Below are positions 7,213-15,005 of a stretch of 35,369 nucleotides of DNA, in pieces. Below the pieces are notes generated by a model. That model saw nothing but the letters and a program-made list of their open reading frames with translations. It made no database searches and was not told the origin of the DNA. Source of the DNA: Paludibacteraceae bacterium. Lineage in GTDB: Bacteria > Bacteroidota > Bacteroidia > Bacteroidales > Paludibacteraceae. The position numbers and the translations under genes are program-made. The stretch is from positions 1-35,369 of the forward strand of contig JAEEHO010000190.1 in assembly GCA_016280845.1 (NCBI GenBank), read 5' to 3'. Position 1 is the stretch's first letter. Each line of letters starts with the position of its first letter.

Positions 7213-7368
7213 ATGGAAGATAGTCTTGCAATTGGATATGACCGCTCGGAACAGAACGACATATCGACGCTGACGGTCGTAAGGGTACGCGCTGGGAGCG
7301 TGTGCGTCATAAAGAGCGTGTACGGTGAGGAAGCAGAACGGATATACAAAGAACTGACGGAGGAATAA
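7213..7368 (+). CDS. Small hypothetical protein (MEDSLAIGYDRSEQNDISTLTVVRVRAG...)
   Basis: 51-aa ORF filling the gap between neighbours; absent from the supplied ORF track because of its length. Confidence 0.55.
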   Translation: MEDSLAIGYDRSEQNDISTLTVVRVRAGSVCVIKSVYGEEAERIYKELTEE

Positions 7369-7369
7369 G

Positions 7370-7615
7370 ATGGAATGGATTAGCGTAAAGGAACGGATGC
7401 CGGATATGGTTATCAATATAGACGGTTGCTGGTGTACGAAGCGAAAGCACCTTGTTTGCAATGCCGAAGAAAGAACCGTCCACTTGTGCTACTGTATACG
7501 GCAGCTCAAAGACCTTGGAGACTGCATTTCCTCAATCGACCGCTGGTACGACCAGACTGGCGATTTAATTGACGTAACGCACTGGATGGCAATCCCAGAA
7601 TTGCCAAAGGAGTAA
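7370..7615 (+). CDS. DUF551-like protein
   Basis: MEWISVKERMPD...VTHWMAIPELPKE is DUF551-like. Confidence 0.75.
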   Translation: MEWISVKERMPDMVINIDGCWCTKRKHLVCNAEERTVHLCYCIRQLKDLGDCISSIDRWYDQTGDLIDVTHWMAIPELPKE

Positions 7616-7620
7616 TGTCA

Positions 7621-7773
7621 ATGAACATTAAATTGTCTGCGCGCGAGATTGACGCCATCATAAGCTGCATTGGTTATGTGTTAGACCATGCAGCAGAACA
7701 GGGCTATAGCTACCCATATCTTTTGACGCTTTATGGAAAGTTAATTGACATACAGGATGCGTGCATGAACTGA
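7621..7773 (+). CDS. Small hypothetical protein (MNIKLSAREIDAIISCIGYVLDHAAEQG...)
   Basis: 50-aa ORF in a tight array; below the track length threshold. Confidence 0.5.
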   Translation: MNIKLSAREIDAIISCIGYVLDHAAEQGYSYPYLLTLYGKLIDIQDACMN

Positions 7774-7823
7774 GTGTAGAAAGAGCGAACGGCTGCGGAG
7801 CGATAGAAATGGAGTGAGATAGG

Positions 7824-8477
7824 GTGGCAGTTTATTATGATTTGCCAAACGGTGAACGGTTGCAAATCCGAAAAGACCTTTCTGGTAAAAAGATAGGTAT
7901 GCTTTTGGTTGTTGCGCCGTCTGGGAAAGGAGCAACAGGAACAGTTTGGAAATGTCTTTGCGATTGTGGGAAAATAGTCGAAAGAACATCATCAAACTTG
8001 CTTAACGTCGAAAATAAATATCCCAAAAATTGCGGGTGTTTAATAGAACAGTCGAAAACTCACGAGAAGAAAACAAGGCTTCACTCGATTTGGTCTGGTA
8101 TGAAAGACCGTTGCTACAGAAAAGGTCATCCTGCATATTACCGTTATGGCGGCAGAGGAATTTACGTTTGCGATGAATGGAAAAATGACTTTTTGTCATT
8201 TAAGTCATGGGCATTATCCAACGGATATTCCGATAGCTTGACAATAGATAGGATTGACAACGAGAAAGGCTATAGCCCGGAAAATTGCCGATGGGTAGAT
8301 ATGAAAACTCAATGTAACAACACGGGCAGAAATCACTATTTAACATTAAACGGTGAAACAAAGACAATGACAGAATGGTCAAGGGAAACAGGAATAGGCT
8401 ATTCTGCCATTAAAAGCCGTCTGAAACGAGGATGGAGCGTAAAAGATGCGTTGACAATGGAGGTGAAGTCAACTTGA
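7824..8477 (+). CDS. AP2/HNH homing endonuclease
   Basis: GTG start. ...LHSIWSGMKDRCYRKGHPAYYRYGGRGIYVCDEWKNDFLSFKSWA...LTIDRIDNEKGYSPENCRWVDMKTQCNNTGRN is typical of phage AP2-HNH endonucleases, with a NUMOD-like C-terminus. Confidence 0.88.
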   Translation: MAVYYDLPNGERLQIRKDLSGKKIGMLLVVAPSGKGATGTVWKCLCDCGKIVERTSSNLLNVENKYPKNCGCLIEQSKTHEKKTRLHSIWSGMKDRCYRKGHPAYYRYGGRGIYVCDEWKNDFLSFKSWALSNGYSDSLTIDRIDNEKGYSPENCRWVDMKTQCNNTGRNHYLTLNGETKTMTEWSRETGIGYSAIKSRLKRGWSVKDALTMEVKST

Positions 8478-9508
8478 TTTACTTTGATTCGGCAGCGTCT
8501 ACCAAGCCAATTCAACCCGCTTTAGACGCAATGAACTCAGTCTTGCGCGAAACATGGGCGAACCCGAACAGCTCACACGCCGCTGGACAAGCGGCAAGAG
8601 AAATCCTTGAACAGTCAAAAGAAAAGATGCTCCGCTTGCTCGGCGCGTCAAAAGGCGACCAGATCATCTTCACGTCCGGCGCGTCAGAAGCGGCGGCACT
8701 TGCTATCAAGTCGATGGAGGACAACTGCACCGTTGTCGGGTTGAACAATATCGACCACCATTGCGTGACGGAATACCCGCTTGCGCCGATGGAAGGCGAA
8801 AAGCCTTATCCTTACGGTCTTGCGTACATGAAATTTCAAAACGAAGTCGGCTCCATCCTTCCAGACCCAGATTTACCTAAAGATGCGCTCTGGGCTTGCG
8901 ACATTACGGCGGGTGTCGGTCACGACCCGTTCGCGTTCAAAGATCATCTGAGAATGACCTACGCTTTCGGTGACGCGATGAAGTTTGGCGGAATCCCCAG
9001 CTGTGGTTTCCTGCTCGTTAAGAAAGGTGCTCCCCTATCGCAGATGATTTACGGAGCGCCGAACAGAGGCGGCACTCCCCCCGTCGCACTGATTGCGGCA
9101 ATGGCGGCAGCGCTTGAATGGCACATTGAACACATGGCGGAGAACACGAAACATATCTGGGACTGCTCCGATGCGCTCTACGATGGGATTGAACGTCGTG
9201 TGTCCGATTTTCGGCTAAACATCACTACGAATCGTCTCCCCCACATCATCAACGTCAGCTTCGACGGTGTGGACGGGAAAACGCTCGCCCTGCTCTGCTC
9301 GAAGCGCGGCGTGATGATAAGCGCCGGAGCCGCCTGCACAAGCGGAGACAACGCGCCATCTCACGTCCTGATGGCAATGTACCACGACGAGGCAAGAGCC
9401 AGAAGCGCCGTCCGCATCTCATTTAGCCACGAAAACACCGTCGAGGAGGCGATACAGGCGGCGAAGACCATCGCCGAGTGCGTCACGGAAATCAGGCAAT
9501 TATCATGA
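8474..9508 (+). CDS. Cysteine desulfurase-like class V aminotransferase (PLP enzyme)
   Basis: TTG start after GGAGGTG. IYFDSAASTKP; NIDHHCVTE (His); CDITAGVG (Asp); GDAMKFGG (PLP Lys); ISAGAACTSG (Cys loop); VRISFSHENTVEEA. Confidence 0.85.
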   Translation: MIYFDSAASTKPIQPALDAMNSVLRETWANPNSSHAAGQAAREILEQSKEKMLRLLGASKGDQIIFTSGASEAAALAIKSMEDNCTVVGLNNIDHHCVTEYPLAPMEGEKPYPYGLAYMKFQNEVGSILPDPDLPKDALWACDITAGVGHDPFAFKDHLRMTYAFGDAMKFGGIPSCGFLLVKKGAPLSQMIYGAPNRGGTPPVALIAAMAAALEWHIEHMAENTKHIWDCSDALYDGIERRVSDFRLNITTNRLPHIINVSFDGVDGKTLALLCSKRGVMISAGAACTSGDNAPSHVLMAMYHDEARARSAVRISFSHENTVEEAIQAAKTIAECVTEIRQLS

Positions 9509-9520
9509 CAGGAGGATAAC

Positions 9521-9706
9521 ATGGCAAAGCTTGTGAAGAACGTGGTCGAGAAGACCTACAGGCTCAGAAGATACAAGGCTGACGGAACGCCGAGCCAAAC
9601 CGTCATTGCCGTCCGCGCCGAGAGCGAGGATGCTGCCCGCCTCAAGATCAATCAGGCGGCGGACAAGGAATATGACTGGAGACTGGAGGAAGTCGTCGAT
9701 GGCTGA
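9521..9706 (+). CDS. Small hypothetical protein
   Basis: ORF with AGGAGG SD. Confidence 0.6.
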   Translation: MAKLVKNVVEKTYRLRRYKADGTPSQTVIAVRAESEDAARLKINQAADKEYDWRLEEVVDG

Positions 9707-9884
9707 ATTTTGTAAGGAATGTGCCGAAAAGACGCTTGGATTTTCCGGTAAGGAACTGGAACGCGCCGTTTTCAGCACAACAGATGAACTGTGCGAGGGG
9801 TGTGGGCAGTACAAGCCCGTTCTGGTATCGCTCAGACCTTCACTCGTCGACAAAATCAAAAATATTTTCAGGAAGCGGGTATAA
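9699..9884 (+). CDS. Small two-CxxC protein (CKEC...CEGC)
   Basis: ORF MAEFCKECAEKTLGFSGKELERAVFSTTDELCEGCGQYKP...; overlaps the upstream gene by 8 nt. Confidence 0.6.
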   Translation: MAEFCKECAEKTLGFSGKELERAVFSTTDELCEGCGQYKPVLVSLRPSLVDKIKNIFRKRV

Positions 9885-9930
9885 AATCCGCTCGTGTGTG
9901 ACAGTATAGTGCGGAAAGGAGTTGAGCAAA

Positions 9931-10932
9931 ATGACTGGAGAAATCATTGCAAAATACGATATGGCAAAGCAGGAATACCTCGACCGCCTGACGTGGAATG
10001 GTGTTTCTAAAACGACCCAGAAAAACTATGAAACGTCCCTGCGCCTGTTCGGCGATTTCCTGCGCGAGACCGACGCGGACGACATCTACGAAGCCGTCGA
10101 GGCGTGGAAAGAGTCCATGCTTCACAAGGGCAATCTTGGCAGCACGGTAAACTCGCGCCTCACCGATCTTGGCATCTTCTTCGGAAAGGCAAGCAAGAAG
10201 AGTTTCCCCAAGAAGCTCCGCTTCCCCGACAACCCCGTGGAGGACGTGGAACCCGTCAAGGTCGCAAAGCGTCCATATGACGAAACGCTTACGGACGACC
10301 AGGTTAAGATGCTTTACCGTAACGAGCCGTACCGTGGTGCCAGACTCTGGGCGCGCACCTATGCGGCAGTCATGATCCTCGTGAATGAGAAACTGCGCAA
10401 CAGCGAAGTGACCTCACTCACACTCGCGGACGTCGACTTCCGCTACCACGAATTGACTGTTCGCCACGGCAAAGGAGACAAGTTCCGTGTGGTTGACATG
10501 TGCCGTCTAACAGAGACAGCCATCCACGCCTATCTGGAAAGCGGTATACGCCCCGCAAATCTTTCCGATGATGATTTCCTGTTTGGCTCAATGCGAGGCG
10601 GGAAGTGGTCGAATTTTAGCTCTCAGGGGCTTTCTAGCCTTGTCGAGCATCACGTCAAAGAAGTGTGTGGCGTTTCTGGGGTCAGGACGCACGCGCTTCG
10701 ACACATCGGTTCCCGCGTATGCCTCAATGCCGGAACAAGTCTTGAGGAGTTGCAGGGCGCTTTGGGTCACAGCTCAAAGGTGACGACCGAGATTTATGCA
10801 GGCCGCATTATGCAACGACGCCGCCGCGAGAGCGCCCAGTCTGTGCTTGCCGCCCGCGACGAAGAAGCTCGCCGCAACCAGACAATTTTAGATGCGCAGC
10901 AGCTGTGCATTGCTATACGGAAACAAGCGTGA
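9931..10932 (+). CDS. Tyrosine recombinase / phage integrase
   Basis: Catalytic set visible: R (NEKLRNSEVTSL), K (RHGKGDKFR), H-x-x-R-H (HALRH), GH (LGHSS), Y (TTEIYAGRI); N-terminal core-binding region. Confidence 0.9.
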   Translation: MTGEIIAKYDMAKQEYLDRLTWNGVSKTTQKNYETSLRLFGDFLRETDADDIYEAVEAWKESMLHKGNLGSTVNSRLTDLGIFFGKASKKSFPKKLRFPDNPVEDVEPVKVAKRPYDETLTDDQVKMLYRNEPYRGARLWARTYAAVMILVNEKLRNSEVTSLTLADVDFRYHELTVRHGKGDKFRVVDMCRLTETAIHAYLESGIRPANLSDDDFLFGSMRGGKWSNFSSQGLSSLVEHHVKEVCGVSGVRTHALRHIGSRVCLNAGTSLEELQGALGHSSKVTTEIYAGRIMQRRRRESAQSVLAARDEEARRNQTILDAQQLCIAIRKQA

Positions 10933-10949
10933 AAACGGAGGGCGACACA

Positions 10950-11308
10950 TGGAAAGACTGACAGAACGGGACAAGGACGGGTTTGTTTTGCAAAAACCAT
11001 TTACGCACATGGGCGAGGTGGTTGTCCGCCTTGCCGCCTACGAAGATGCCGAAGAAGCGGGGCTTTTGGTGCATCTGCCGTGCAAGGTGGGCGATACGGT
11101 GTATGCGCCGACGCGCAATTTCATTTCGGAATTTCGCGTAAGTCAATTCGATTTTGGCGGATATGATGAACCTTATCTGCGGGTGAATTGGTATCTGACA
11201 AAAGGTATTACGGGCAATTTCCGCGTTGACGGAATCAGCGCATCGGAAATTGGCAAAACCGTATTCCTCACCCGTGAAGAAGCCGAAGCTGCGCTAAAGG
11301 AGAGTTGA
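10950..11308 (+). CDS. Hypothetical protein, MERLTE...YEDAEE family, copy 1
   Basis: ORF; paralogous to the next gene. Confidence 0.7.
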
Positions 11309-11310
11309 GC

Positions 11311-11649
11311 ATGGAACGACTGACAGAAAAACATTATGCCGAAAAAGGCTACTACATGAAGTGTTCTGAAACGTGCGAGAAAAGAAGCTGCGATACCTGC
11401 GACAGCATGGCGGATATTGTAGACCGCCTTGGCGAGTACGAGGACGCGGAGGAGCAGGGCTTGCTTGTGCGGTTGCCATGCACGGTTGGCGAGCTGGTTT
11501 GGGTTTGTTACCCGAAGTTCAAAAGAATTACTAGAGTTGTGTATATGGCTAAATCTGACATTTTGGATGATGTTGAGTGCGGGGCGATTATTTGTAGAAC
11601 GCGCGAAGAAGCCGAAGCCGCGCTGAAAGGAGAGGACGAATATGTATGA
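11311..11649 (+). CDS. Hypothetical protein, MERLTE...YEDAEE family, copy 2
   Basis: ORF; shared MERLTE start, YEDAEE.GLLV.LPC.VG core and TREEAEAALK tail with copy 1. Confidence 0.7.
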   Translation: MERLTEKHYAEKGYYMKCSETCEKRSCDTCDSMADIVDRLGEYEDAEEQGLLVRLPCTVGELVWVCYPKFKRITRVVYMAKSDILDDVECGAIICRTREEAEAALKGEDEYV

Positions 11650-12052
11650 TGAACTGGTGAAATCGCTTCGGGAAACAAGAGAAAGGGTTAGACAACATCC
11701 AGAGATTGCAATGTATGTGCCGCCTTATCAGCTTAGTGCCGCCGCCGATGCCATAGAGGAACTGAGCCTTGTTGCGGAATCCAATGAGAGAGGTGCGGCA
11801 CGGTGGGCAGAAACGGTAGCAATGGCTGTTGAGCAGATACCCCGCTTGGTTCCCGTGACGGAGCGGTTGCCAAAGGATTTTGAATCCGTACTTTGTTGGT
11901 ATGAGTATTACCATTATAGCAAAGAAAAGATATTGCCCGAATACGAAATAGGCTACGTCATAAACGGACGATGGTGCGGCGAAGTGACAAATGGTAAAGA
12001 TTGCAAAGTGCTTGCATGGATGCAGCTCCCAGAACCGCCAAAGGAGGAATAA
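11642..12052 (+). CDS. Protein with DUF551-like C-terminus
   Basis: VPVTERLPKDFESVLCWYEYY...VLAWMQLPEPPKEE. Confidence 0.7.
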   Translation: MYDELVKSLRETRERVRQHPEIAMYVPPYQLSAAADAIEELSLVAESNERGAARWAETVAMAVEQIPRLVPVTERLPKDFESVLCWYEYYHYSKEKILPEYEIGYVINGRWCGEVTNGKDCKVLAWMQLPEPPKEE

Positions 12053-12054
12053 GC

Positions 12055-12423
12055 ATGAGCTACGATATAAGGTTCGGCGTAAAAGTTGAAGGAATGGACG
12101 GCTATATTGCTACTATTGACGAGCCGGAATATTCTTCCCCGACATACAATCTCAGAGATATGTTCGTGGCTTGTATGGGATGGGAATATAAGCAAGGGAA
12201 ATGGTACAACTGCGATGATGTTTTCCCCAAAATTAGACACGGACAGGAAGAATTGACGCTTCATCCTCAAAAGTACAAAAAATATGACGCCCCAAATGGA
12301 TGGGGGGCAGTTTCTTCCGCGAAAGAGTGTCTTGATTCTTTAGTGGCGAAAATCGGAGAAATTGTCAGCGGGGATGGGTGTTGGAACGAAATTCCGCTTG
12401 GACATCTTTGGATAAGGTGGTGA
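12055..12423 (+). CDS. Hypothetical phage protein
   Basis: ORF start at 12055 with AAGGAGG SD. Confidence 0.65.
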   Translation: MSYDIRFGVKVEGMDGYIATIDEPEYSSPTYNLRDMFVACMGWEYKQGKWYNCDDVFPKIRHGQEELTLHPQKYKKYDAPNGWGAVSSAKECLDSLVAKIGEIVSGDGCWNEIPLGHLWIRW

Positions 12424-12428
12424 ATGGC

Positions 12429-12518
12429 GTGAGCATCTACAGCCGCGAGAGTAGGAAACACATGACGCTTGATGATGCTATTGCGGAATTTGCAAAAAGG
12501 TTATGCTGGGAGGGCTGA
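12429..12518 (+). CDS. Possible micro-ORF (29 aa)
   Basis: GTG-start ORF VSIYSRESRKHMTLDDAIAEFAKRLCWEG filling a gap; weak evidence. Confidence 0.3.
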   Translation: MSIYSRESRKHMTLDDAIAEFAKRLCWEG

Positions 12519-12521
12519 CAG

Positions 12522-12680
12522 ATGGAGGATATCGTAATTGAAGCGTTGCAAAACTATATCGAATATCTTGGCTATGAACTGGAAGAAAAGCTGTTTCACG
12601 GAGAAGATAACGGCATAGAGGAACTAGCGAAAAAGATTGACGGAGCAAAGGCGGCGCTTGAATGGTACAAGGAGGGCTGA
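12522..12680 (+). CDS. Small hypothetical protein (MEDIVIEALQNYIEYLGYELEEKLFHGE...)
   Basis: 52-aa ORF in the array; below the track threshold. Confidence 0.5.
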   Translation: MEDIVIEALQNYIEYLGYELEEKLFHGEDNGIEELAKKIDGAKAALEWYKEG

Positions 12681-12683
12681 CAC

Positions 12684-12968
12684 ATGGGCGTGTATATCAA
12701 GGGGCTTGAACTGCCAAAAGATTTTGGCAACTATTACGGGCGTTATACCCTGTGCATTTCTGAAGATGGCGTAAACATCCTTGGCGTTGACGGGGAGCTG
12801 TATCGAGTTGTTGAACTCTCACCGCATGGTCGGCTAATTGATGCGGACGAGCTGATCGAACAGAAAGAATGGGCGTTTGACGGAATGGGGCAGACCGAAA
12901 TGGTTAATGTTGCCGAGATTGCCAACGCGCCTACGGTGCTTGAAGCGGAGGGAAAAGACAATGGCTGA
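12684..12968 (+). CDS. Hypothetical phage protein with SPHGRLIDADEL motif
   Basis: ORF; HGRLIDADEL is common in Firmicutes prophage proteins. Confidence 0.65.
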   Translation: MGVYIKGLELPKDFGNYYGRYTLCISEDGVNILGVDGELYRVVELSPHGRLIDADELIEQKEWAFDGMGQTEMVNVAEIANAPTVLEAEGKDNG

Positions 12969-13020
12969 ATTGAAACCGTGTCCGTTCTGCGGAGCAAAGA
13001 TGGAGGCGCAAGATGATTGA
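12961..13020 (+). pseudogene. Lar-like N-terminal micro-ORF/remnant (MAELKPCPFCGAKMEAQDD)
   Basis: 19-aa ORF matching the canonical N-terminus of Lar-type zinc-finger (restriction alleviation) proteins, then stop. Confidence 0.4.
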
Positions 13021-13150
13021 GTGTTTTACCGCGTGGTTCCTGCTGATTTGGGGCTTAGTCAACGAGGACGCACTATATCTGATCGCGGCGGGAGCTTTCG
13101 CTTGCGCGGCGCAACTGTACGGAATCAAACATCGTATGCGGGAGGGATAA
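13013..13150 (+). CDS. Small membrane protein (45 aa)
   Basis: MIECFTAWFLLIWGLVNEDALYLIAAGAFACAAQLYGIKHRMREG; two hydrophobic stretches. Confidence 0.45.
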   Translation: MIECFTAWFLLIWGLVNEDALYLIAAGAFACAAQLYGIKHRMREG

Positions 13151-13153
13151 ACG

Positions 13154-13255
13154 ATGGACAGTAAAACAGACGAAGCGGTTTGCTACTGGGCGAGGTTTTA
13201 CAACGAGTGGCGCAAAATGCAAATTGATGGGCGGAATGGTAATGATAAAACGTAA
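13154..13255 (+). CDS. Possible small protein (33 aa)
   Basis: MDSKTDEAVCYWARFYNEWRKMQIDGRNGNDKT, in the array. Confidence 0.35.
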   Translation: MDSKTDEAVCYWARFYNEWRKMQIDGRNGNDKT

Positions 13256-13424
13256 CACGCTAGTGCGCCTTGCTGACGTGTTGGAGGACGCAATGGGCGA
13301 AACTGGCCGCGGCAGCACAGCGGAGGACAGGGCGCTGTGGTGGGCTTGCAAACCGCTCTGGGCGCTAGTACAGAAGATGTTAAGGAGGACAACAAATGAC
13401 AGAAATCATCAAGATCAAGGGTGA
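13242..13424 (+). CDS. Small hypothetical protein
   Basis: ORF MIKRNTLVRLADVLEDAMGETGRGSTAEDRALWWACKPL... Confidence 0.5.
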   Translation: MIKRNTLVRLADVLEDAMGETGRGSTAEDRALWWACKPLWALVQKMLRRTTNDRNHQDQG

Positions 13425-13980
13425 CTGGTCTGAAGTTGTTGACGATGCCCGTTCGACAGTCGGAAAGGAATCGCTTGGTCACGAACCGTCTGGGGAGTTC
13501 AAGCGCAAAATTCTGCTTGCCGAGCATAGCCCGATTCGGGACATCATCGTTAAGTGGAAATGGTCAAGCATCCCATCCTGGGTTGCAACGCATTGGGTCA
13601 GACACAAATGGGAGTGCTACGTTAAGAGCCAACGCACGGACAGAACTGGAATTGACCGCACAAAGCTCCCGCAGGACGCTCCTGTTGACTTCACGGGTGA
13701 AGCAAACGCGCAACACCTCATTGATACCATGCGAAAGCGACTGTGCTATCAGGCCGCGCCGGAAACGCGAAAGTATGCAGAAGACTTCAAGCGGTCGCTC
13801 CATGAGCACGAGCCTGAGATTTCAGATGTGCTATGCCCCAATTGTGTTTACCGATGCGGATGCCCTGAAATGAGATCGTGCTTCTGGTTTGACAAGCAAC
13901 TCATCAAACATCCGAAACTCGCAAGCACAAATATCCAGGAGCGGTACGATGAATACAACGAGTTATTCTACGGGAAATGA
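13396..13980 (+). CDS. ThyX-like (FAD-dependent thymidylate synthase-like) protein
   Basis: HSPIRDIIVKWKWSSIPSWVATHWVRHKWECYVKSQRTDRTGIDRTKLPQDAPVDF resembles phage ThyX-like proteins. The signature is not a canonical RHRx7S. Confidence 0.6.
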   Translation: MTEIIKIKGDWSEVVDDARSTVGKESLGHEPSGEFKRKILLAEHSPIRDIIVKWKWSSIPSWVATHWVRHKWECYVKSQRTDRTGIDRTKLPQDAPVDFTGEANAQHLIDTMRKRLCYQAAPETRKYAEDFKRSLHEHEPEISDVLCPNCVYRCGCPEMRSCFWFDKQLIKHPKLASTNIQERYDEYNELFYGK

Positions 13981-13983
13981 GAA

Positions 13984-14017
13984 GGGACGGCGCTGTACGG
14001 CGTCGTCCCATTTTTTT
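13984..14017 (+). terminator. Intrinsic terminator at the convergent junction
   Basis: GGGACGGCG (13984-13992) / CGTCGTCCC (14001-14009), one GU, then A and TTTTTTT. Confidence 0.88.
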
Positions 14018-14026
14018 GTTTTTTGC

Positions 14027-14686
14027 TCAGTCGTAAATCCCCGCGCGGTCGTTGATAACCAGAAGACGCAGCATATCTCGCGTCAAGTCGAGTCCTTTGC
14101 CGTCTCCGTTCAACAAGCTCTTCTTCATCAGCTTTTGAACTGTTGCTGTCGCCCACGGGCATTCTGCGTTGATTTCCTCAATCGTTTGATAACGTTTCAT
14201 TTCTGCCTCCAGTTCATGCGGCACAATGTAGACGGGATTGGCGTAACTGAGCTTGCGCGTGCGGCGCTCCACCCAGCCGCCGTTTGAGTCGCTGCCGCTG
14301 TTGTTTGTCGTGTTCCCGTCGATTGTCGTGATTGTAGTCAAGGTTTTCTCAACAAAAATTCCTGTATGGTCTGTGGAGTATTTTGTCTTTGGGAAGTCAA
14401 AAATAACGACGCAACCTGGGATCGGGTATTTTGCAATGCAATCCGGCTGATTCTTCTTGTACCATTGCAGGAGCGCGCCACAGCTCGGAGTTCCACCTTC
14501 TTCGTAGGTAAGACCAAGCTTGGGGCCGCGTATTCCGCATTGGTTATAGACCCAACCGACGAACTCCATGCACCAGGCAACGTTATTCAGACCAAACCAC
14601 TTGCCGTATTTGTTGTCCTTGCTTTTACCCTCATGATATCCGATTTCTCCCGCCGCAACGGAGATGATTTCTTTACCGGTAGCCAT
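14027..14686 (-). CDS. CHAP-domain endolysin
   Basis: IISVAAGEIGYHEGKSKDNKYGKWFGLNNVAWCMEFVGWVYNQCGI...GCVVIFDF...STDHTGIFVEK...TTIDGNT. Confidence 0.88.
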   Translation of the reverse strand: MATGKEIISVAAGEIGYHEGKSKDNKYGKWFGLNNVAWCMEFVGWVYNQCGIRGPKLGLTYEEGGTPSCGALLQWYKKNQPDCIAKYPIPGCVVIFDFPKTKYSTDHTGIFVEKTLTTITTIDGNTTNNSGSDSNGGWVERRTRKLSYANPVYIVPHELEAEMKRYQTIEEINAECPWATATVQKLMKKSLLNGDGKGLDLTRDMLRLLVINDRAGIYD

Positions 14687-14690
14687 TGCT

Positions 14691-15005
14691 TTAGCGCTTG
14701 AGCTGCGCGAGAGTCTGGATTACCTTGTCGTATCCGAGCATAGCACACAGCCAGGAAAGGAGCGACAGCGCAACAACGGCAAGCACGAACTGCGTAGAAA
14801 TCTGTGCTCCTGTATACGCCGCAAATCCGAAGCTGAGAGCGACAGCTAGGATGACAGCAACGATCCCAGCAAGCGTGTTCGGCTTTTTCACTTCCCCGTG
14901 ATGTTCCGCTACGATTGCCTTGATTGCCTGCACGATGAGTCCGGTCAGGACGGATACCGCAAGAAGCGCGAATGCAAATAAATCAGGTTTAACCATTTTC
15001 TTCAA
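14691..15005 (-). CDS. Phage holin-like membrane protein
   Basis: Three hydrophobic segments; adjacent to the endolysin. Confidence 0.7.
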   Translation of the reverse strand: MKKMVKPDLFAFALLAVSVLTGLIVQAIKAIVAEHHGEVKKPNTLAGIVAVILAVALSFGFAAYTGAQISTQFVLAVVALSLLSWLCAMLGYDKVIQTLAQLKR

